DNA of 64,000 bases from DASRDZ01 sp035569495 (lineage in GTDB: Bacteria; Chloroflexota; Dormibacteria; Aeolococcales; Aeolococcaceae), in NCBI GenBank assembly GCA_035569495.1, contig DATMMX010000042.1, positions 1 to 64,000 of the forward strand, given 5' to 3'. Under the pieces are notes generated by a model, which saw only the letters and a list, made by a program, of their open reading frames with translations, was not told the DNA's origin and did not search any database. The position numbers and the translations under genes were made by a program. The first letter of the stretch is position 1. The number at the start of each line of letters is the position of its first letter. This document shows, piece after piece, positions 61,043 to 64,000 of the stretch.

Positions 61043-61981
61043 TCAGTGCCCGGTGCGGCGCCGCCCGTTGGAGTTGGCCTTGCCATCCGCGGCGGCGGCG
61101 TCGCGCGCCCGCTGGCGCCGCGCCGGCGAGGTCTCGACCGCGGCCAGGCTGCGCTCGTCGTAGCCGCGGCGGGCGAGGAGTGCGGGCTCGTGCAACAGTC
61201 CCGCGTGCACGATCAGCCCGCGGCCGAGCAGCGCGTGGGTGGCCGGGCCCTGGTAGTGCTCGCGTGATGCGACCTCGGCGGCGCGCGGGTCGCCGCTGAC
61301 GATGGCGTCGAGGATGCGCTGGTGCTCGCCCAGGGTGATCTCGCGGGCCCGCTTCTCCAGCGCGGGACCGAGCTGCGCGGTGCGGATGGCGAGCTGGTCG
61401 TCGTGGGCGCCCCAGATCCAGTCGAGGGCGCCGGCCATGAGGATCAGGCTCTCGTTTCCGCAGTGGTCGACCATCTGCTCGTGGAACAGCCGGGCCAGGC
61501 GGGCGAAGCGCTCGGCGTCGTCGATGGAGGCGCGGGCGGCCTCCTGGGTCTCGGTGAGCACCGGCACGATGGTGCGGCGGCGGTCCTTGCGCTCGGCGCA
61601 GAACGCGGCGAAGAGCGGGTCGAGGCGGCGCAGGGCGAGCACCACGTCGTCGACGGTGACCCGGCGCGACTGCAGGACCAGCGCCGCGGTGTACGCGGTC
61701 TGCTCCGGCGTCGGGGCGTGGACGATGGCGCCGCCGACGTTGCCGCGCTGCACGGTCAGCAGCCCCTCGGTCTCGAGGATGCTCAGTGCCTCGCGCAGCG
61801 ACGGCAGGCTGACGTTGAACTCCTCGAGCAGGTCCTCCTGCTTGGGCAGCGCGCCGCCGTCGCGCAGCGCGCCGGTGAGGATCTGGTCGCGCAGTGCCGA
61901 GGCCACCACCTGGGCCACGCGCGGACGGCGCACCTGACTACGCGGTCCCTGCCCGCCCTGTGCGTACATAGACCGAAACAT
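61043..61981 (-). CDS. GntR-family transcriptional regulator, FadR/FCD subgroup
   Basis: A 312-residue regulator. The winged helix-turn-helix spans about residues 20-90 (KQEDLLEEFNVSLPSLREALSILETEGLL, wing RGNVGGAIV), then an FCD helical domain (FHEQMVDHCGNESLILMAGALDWIWGAH). A basic tail of about 25 residues (RRQRARDAAAADGKANSNG) is unusual for the family. ATG at 61981 or 61969 can start it. It is divergent from the carboxymuconolactone-decarboxylase-like gene; the AT-rich site at 62028-62044 between them is its likely operator. Confidence 0.87.
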   Translation of the reverse strand: MFRSMYAQGGQGPRSQVRRPRVAQVVASALRDQILTGALRDGGALPKQEDLLEEFNVSLPSLREALSILETEGLLTVQRGNVGGAIVHAPTPEQTAYTAALVLQSRRVTVDDVVLALRRLDPLFAAFCAERKDRRRTIVPVLTETQEAARASIDDAERFARLARLFHEQMVDHCGNESLILMAGALDWIWGAHDDQLAIRTAQLGPALEKRAREITLGEHQRILDAIVSGDPRAAEVASREHYQGPATHALLGRGLIVHAGLLHEPALLARRGYDERSLAAVETSPARRQRARDAAAADGKANSNGRRRTGH

Positions 61982-62104
61982 TACCAGGGCCTCGTGGAAT
62001 GCGGCCGGTTTTCCGCCCGCCCGGCTCCATCTATATATACTTTGCACCCTTGTTGGAGGACCGCGCGGCCCCGCGGGCGCCGGTCTGCTTGGAGGCAGGC
62101 GCGA
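61982..62104. promoter_or_regulatory. Divergent promoter region with CTATATATA site
   Basis: CATCTATATATACTTTG (62028-62044) carries TATACT (62035-62040) as a -10 for the rightward pair. GGAGG at 62091-62095 is the ribosome site for ATG 62105. The minus-strand site at 56394-56378 matches this one in 13 of 17 positions. It is a candidate binding site of the GntR protein next to it. Confidence 0.5.
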
Positions 62105-62695
62105 ATGGCCGACGGCGAGCTCACCCGGCCGGCGGGACGCACCGCCCCGCTGACCCGCGACGACCTGCCGCTGAGCGGCCAGGCCGCCTTCGACCGCATC
62201 GCCGGCGACCGCGGCGAGGTTCCCTGGCTGTTCCGCTTCCTGCTGGAGTCGCCTGACCTGGCCTACCGCGTCTCCCACGTCGGCGACTTCCTGCGCGCCG
62301 GCTCCTCGATGCCCGACGACCTGCGCGAGATGCTCATCCTGGCGATGAGCCGCCACCTCGACTTCCAGCTGGAGTGGAGCTACCACGAGCAGATGGCCCG
62401 CGACGCGGGGGTGGACGCCGCGGTGGTCGACGCCCTGCGCGACGGCGGCGCGCCCGCCCTGGGCGAACGCGAGCAGGCGTGTGTCGACCTGGCCATCGCG
62501 GCCTGCGACCGCACCGTCAGCGACGCCGTCTTCGACGCCGTGGCGCAGCGCTACGACGCGCGCTTCGCCGTCGAGGTGGTGGTCCTGGCCGCCTTTGTCG
62601 TGTTCATGCAGCTCCTCGTCGACGCCCTGCAGGTGCCGCTGCCCGAGGGTGTGGCCGAGCTGCTGCCCATCGCCGCCGGGAGGTCCGCGCAATGA
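62105..62695 (+). CDS. Carboxymuconolactone decarboxylase/AhpD-like protein
   Basis: A 196-residue helical protein of the CMD family. The core LREMLILAMSRHLDFQLEWSYHEQMARDAGVD has the usual W-x-x-H arrangement. The CxxC redox pair of AhpD is missing, so a peroxidase-reducing role is unlikely; ring-opening lactone chemistry is a family-based alternative. It is coupled by an ATGA overlap to the F420-type oxidoreductase. Confidence 0.85.
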   Translation: MADGELTRPAGRTAPLTRDDLPLSGQAAFDRIAGDRGEVPWLFRFLLESPDLAYRVSHVGDFLRAGSSMPDDLREMLILAMSRHLDFQLEWSYHEQMARDAGVDAAVVDALRDGGAPALGEREQACVDLAIAACDRTVSDAVFDAVAQRYDARFAVEVVVLAAFVVFMQLLVDALQVPLPEGVAELLPIAAGRSAQ

Positions 62696-63708
62696 GCGGC
62701 GTCCGCTTCGGCGTCGCCCGCCCGCCCCGGCTGAGCGACGACTTCGTGCCCTGGATCGAGCACGCCGAGAAGGTGGGCGCGTCGCTGTTCGGCTTCGGCG
62801 ACTCGCAGACCATGTGGCCCGATCCCTACATCGGCCTGACCCTGGCCGCCGAGCACACCAGCAAGGCGCTGATCGGGCCGATGGTCACCACCCCGGTGAC
62901 CCGGCATCCCACCACCGCGGCGTCGGCCATCGCGGCGGTGCAGCACCTCTCGCGCGGGCGCGCCTTCTTCGGCCTGGGGCCTGGCGATTCCGCCGCGTAC
63001 AACATCGGCGTGCCCTCGGTGCGCATGGCCGAGTTCGAGGAGTACGCCACCTGCGTGCGCGACCTGTGCGCGCGCCACGAGGCCGTGTACCAGGGGCGCG
63101 AGCTGCGCATGAACTGGGACACCGACCCGGTGCCGCTGTGGGTCGCCGGCGACGGTCCGCGCATGCTGGAGCTGGGCGGGCGCATCGGCGACGGCGTCAT
63201 CGTCGGCAACGGGGCCACACCCGAATTGGTGGCCTACGCGCGCTCGCACATCGCCGCCGGGGCCGCGCAGTCGGGGCGCAGCATCGACGACATCGAGATC
63301 TGGTACATGGCGCGCGTCCACGTCACCGACACCGTGGAGCGCGGAATCGAGGACCTCGGCTTCTACCTGGCCAGCTACGCCAACGTGCGCTACCGCCGGG
63401 CCATGCACGACAAGGGCGTCACCGTCACCGACGACATCGCCGAGAAGCTGCGCGCCTTCCGCGACGCCTTCGACGGCCGCCAGGCCTACGACCCGGGCAA
63501 CCGCCACAACCTCGACCTGCTCGACAGCCTGGGGCTGACGCGGTGGCTCGCCGACCAGTTCCTGGTCACCGGCCCGCTCGACCTGGTGGTGGAGCGGGTG
63601 CGCGCCCTGGTCGACGCCGGCGCGCGCAACATCGTCATCCCCCAGATGCTGCCCGACCCCATCGCCACCACCACCCGGCTCGGGCCGGTGATCGCCGCGG
63701 TGGCCTGA
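62692..63708 (+). CDS. LLM-class (F420-dependent type) oxidoreductase
   Basis: A 338-residue luciferase-like protein. Family segments are ASLFGFGDSQTMWPDPYIGLTLAAEHT, IGPMVTTPVTRHPTTAASAIAAVQHLSRGRAFFGLGPGDSA and PLWVAGDGPRMLELGGRIGDGVIVGNG. It resembles F420-dependent methylenetetrahydromethanopterin-reductase-like and hydroxymycolate-type enzymes. ATG 62692 overlaps the previous stop (ATGA). Cofactor use is inferred from the family. Confidence 0.9.
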   Translation: MSGVRFGVARPPRLSDDFVPWIEHAEKVGASLFGFGDSQTMWPDPYIGLTLAAEHTSKALIGPMVTTPVTRHPTTAASAIAAVQHLSRGRAFFGLGPGDSAAYNIGVPSVRMAEFEEYATCVRDLCARHEAVYQGRELRMNWDTDPVPLWVAGDGPRMLELGGRIGDGVIVGNGATPELVAYARSHIAAGAAQSGRSIDDIEIWYMARVHVTDTVERGIEDLGFYLASYANVRYRRAMHDKGVTVTDDIAEKLRAFRDAFDGRQAYDPGNRHNLDLLDSLGLTRWLADQFLVTGPLDLVVERVRALVDAGARNIVIPQMLPDPIATTTRLGPVIAAVA

Positions 63709-63730
63709 GCGGGACCGCGGCGCACCGGCG

Positions 63731-64000
63731 TCAGAGGCCGAGGTCGCGGCCGATGATCTCCTTCATGATCTCGTTGGAGCCGGCCCAGATCCTGGTCACG
63801 CGCGCGTCCATCCAGGCGCGGGCGACGCGGTACTCGCGCATGTAGCCGTAGCCGCCGTAGAGCTGCACGCAGCCGTCGAGCACCTCGTTCTGCACCCGCG
63901 CCGACCACAGCTTGGCCTTGGCCGCGTCGATCGCGGTCAGCTCGCCGTCCGCATGCGCGGCGATGCAATCATCGATGTACGCCTGGGTGACGTCGAGCTG
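63731..64000 (-). CDS. Acyl-CoA dehydrogenase, C-terminal part
   Basis: Ninety codons including the stop are in the window; the gene continues past its right edge. The visible sequence is the C-terminal helical domain: DAAKAKLWSARVQNEVLDGCVQLYGGYGYMREY, then VTRIWAGSNEIMKEIIGRDLGL. Ala replaces Glu before GSNEIM at the MCAD-type base position. It converges on the F420-type gene, whose stop is 22 bases away. Confidence 0.93.
   Translation of the reverse strand, partial: QLDVTQAYIDDCIAAHADGELTAIDAAKAKLWSARVQNEVLDGCVQLYGGYGYMREYRVARAWMDARVTRIWAGSNEIMKEIIGRDLGL

Overview
The window is about 70% G+C and almost fully coding. It has many GTG starts and chains of genes joined by 4-base ATGA/GTGA overlaps. 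Two F420-type luciferase-like oxidoreductases, three ABC importers/exporters with actinobacterial-style lipoproteins, and a secreted protein with GYW repeats point to a free-living, probably soil, high-GC Gram-positive or relative (Actinomycetota, possibly Dormibacterota or Chloroflexota). No rRNA or other marker gene is present, so the phylum is an inference. No rRNA, tRNA, CRISPR array or intact insertion sequence was seen.

Layout. (1) 1-9382 (+): a peptide/Opp-type ABC importer (two permeases, a fused double ATPase, a lipoprotein) interleaved with three amidohydrolases of the PF04909 family, a crotonase and a small cupin. (2) 9395-23695 (-): a 14-gene run with almost no spacing that encodes a beta-oxidation-like route: three full-size or near full-size acyl-CoA dehydrogenases plus a short partner subunit, an acyl-CoA ligase, two crotonases, a MaoC hydratase, a CoA-transferase, a thiolase and an HMG-CoA-synthase-like/DUF35 fusion. 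A GntR/FCD regulator lies divergently at its head. (3) 24614-32651: mixed short units, including an aldo/keto reductase, two more amidohydrolases, an F420-type oxidoreductase, an SDR, a DapA-family protein and an ABC-2 exporter, with a 147-bp inverted-repeat element between two convergent stop codons. (4) 32836-44121 (+): a membrane-anchored GYW-repeat protein translationally coupled to a 2440-residue Rhs/YD-repeat protein, followed by about 3 kb of immunity-type genes, detached toxin tips and decayed genes. (5) 44134-60513 (-): a second catabolic block with a Liv-type importer (including a LivM-LivG fusion), DapA-family protein, cupin, two flavin/Fe-S oxidoreductases, class II aldolase, amidohydrolase, and an acyl-CoA ligase/crotonase/DUF35/thiolase-like operon. 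(6) 60595-64000: a protein of unknown family, a second GntR/FCD regulator, a carboxymuconolactone-decarboxylase-like protein, a second F420-type enzyme, and the end of an acyl-CoA dehydrogenase.

How it fits together. Blocks 1 and 5 look like two versions of one strategy: import of an organic acid or peptide-like ligand by an ABC system, then processing by paralogous amidohydrolases, cupins, DapA-like proteins and CoA-dependent enzymes. Several enzymes carry the fold but not the canonical catalytic residue: both DapA-like proteins lack the Schiff-base lysine, the HMG-CoA-synthase-like domain has Gln for Cys, and both Fe-S flavoenzymes miss a cluster cysteine. The substrate cannot be read from the sequence. 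AT-rich sites shared between promoters of the separate catabolic units suggest one or two common regulators.
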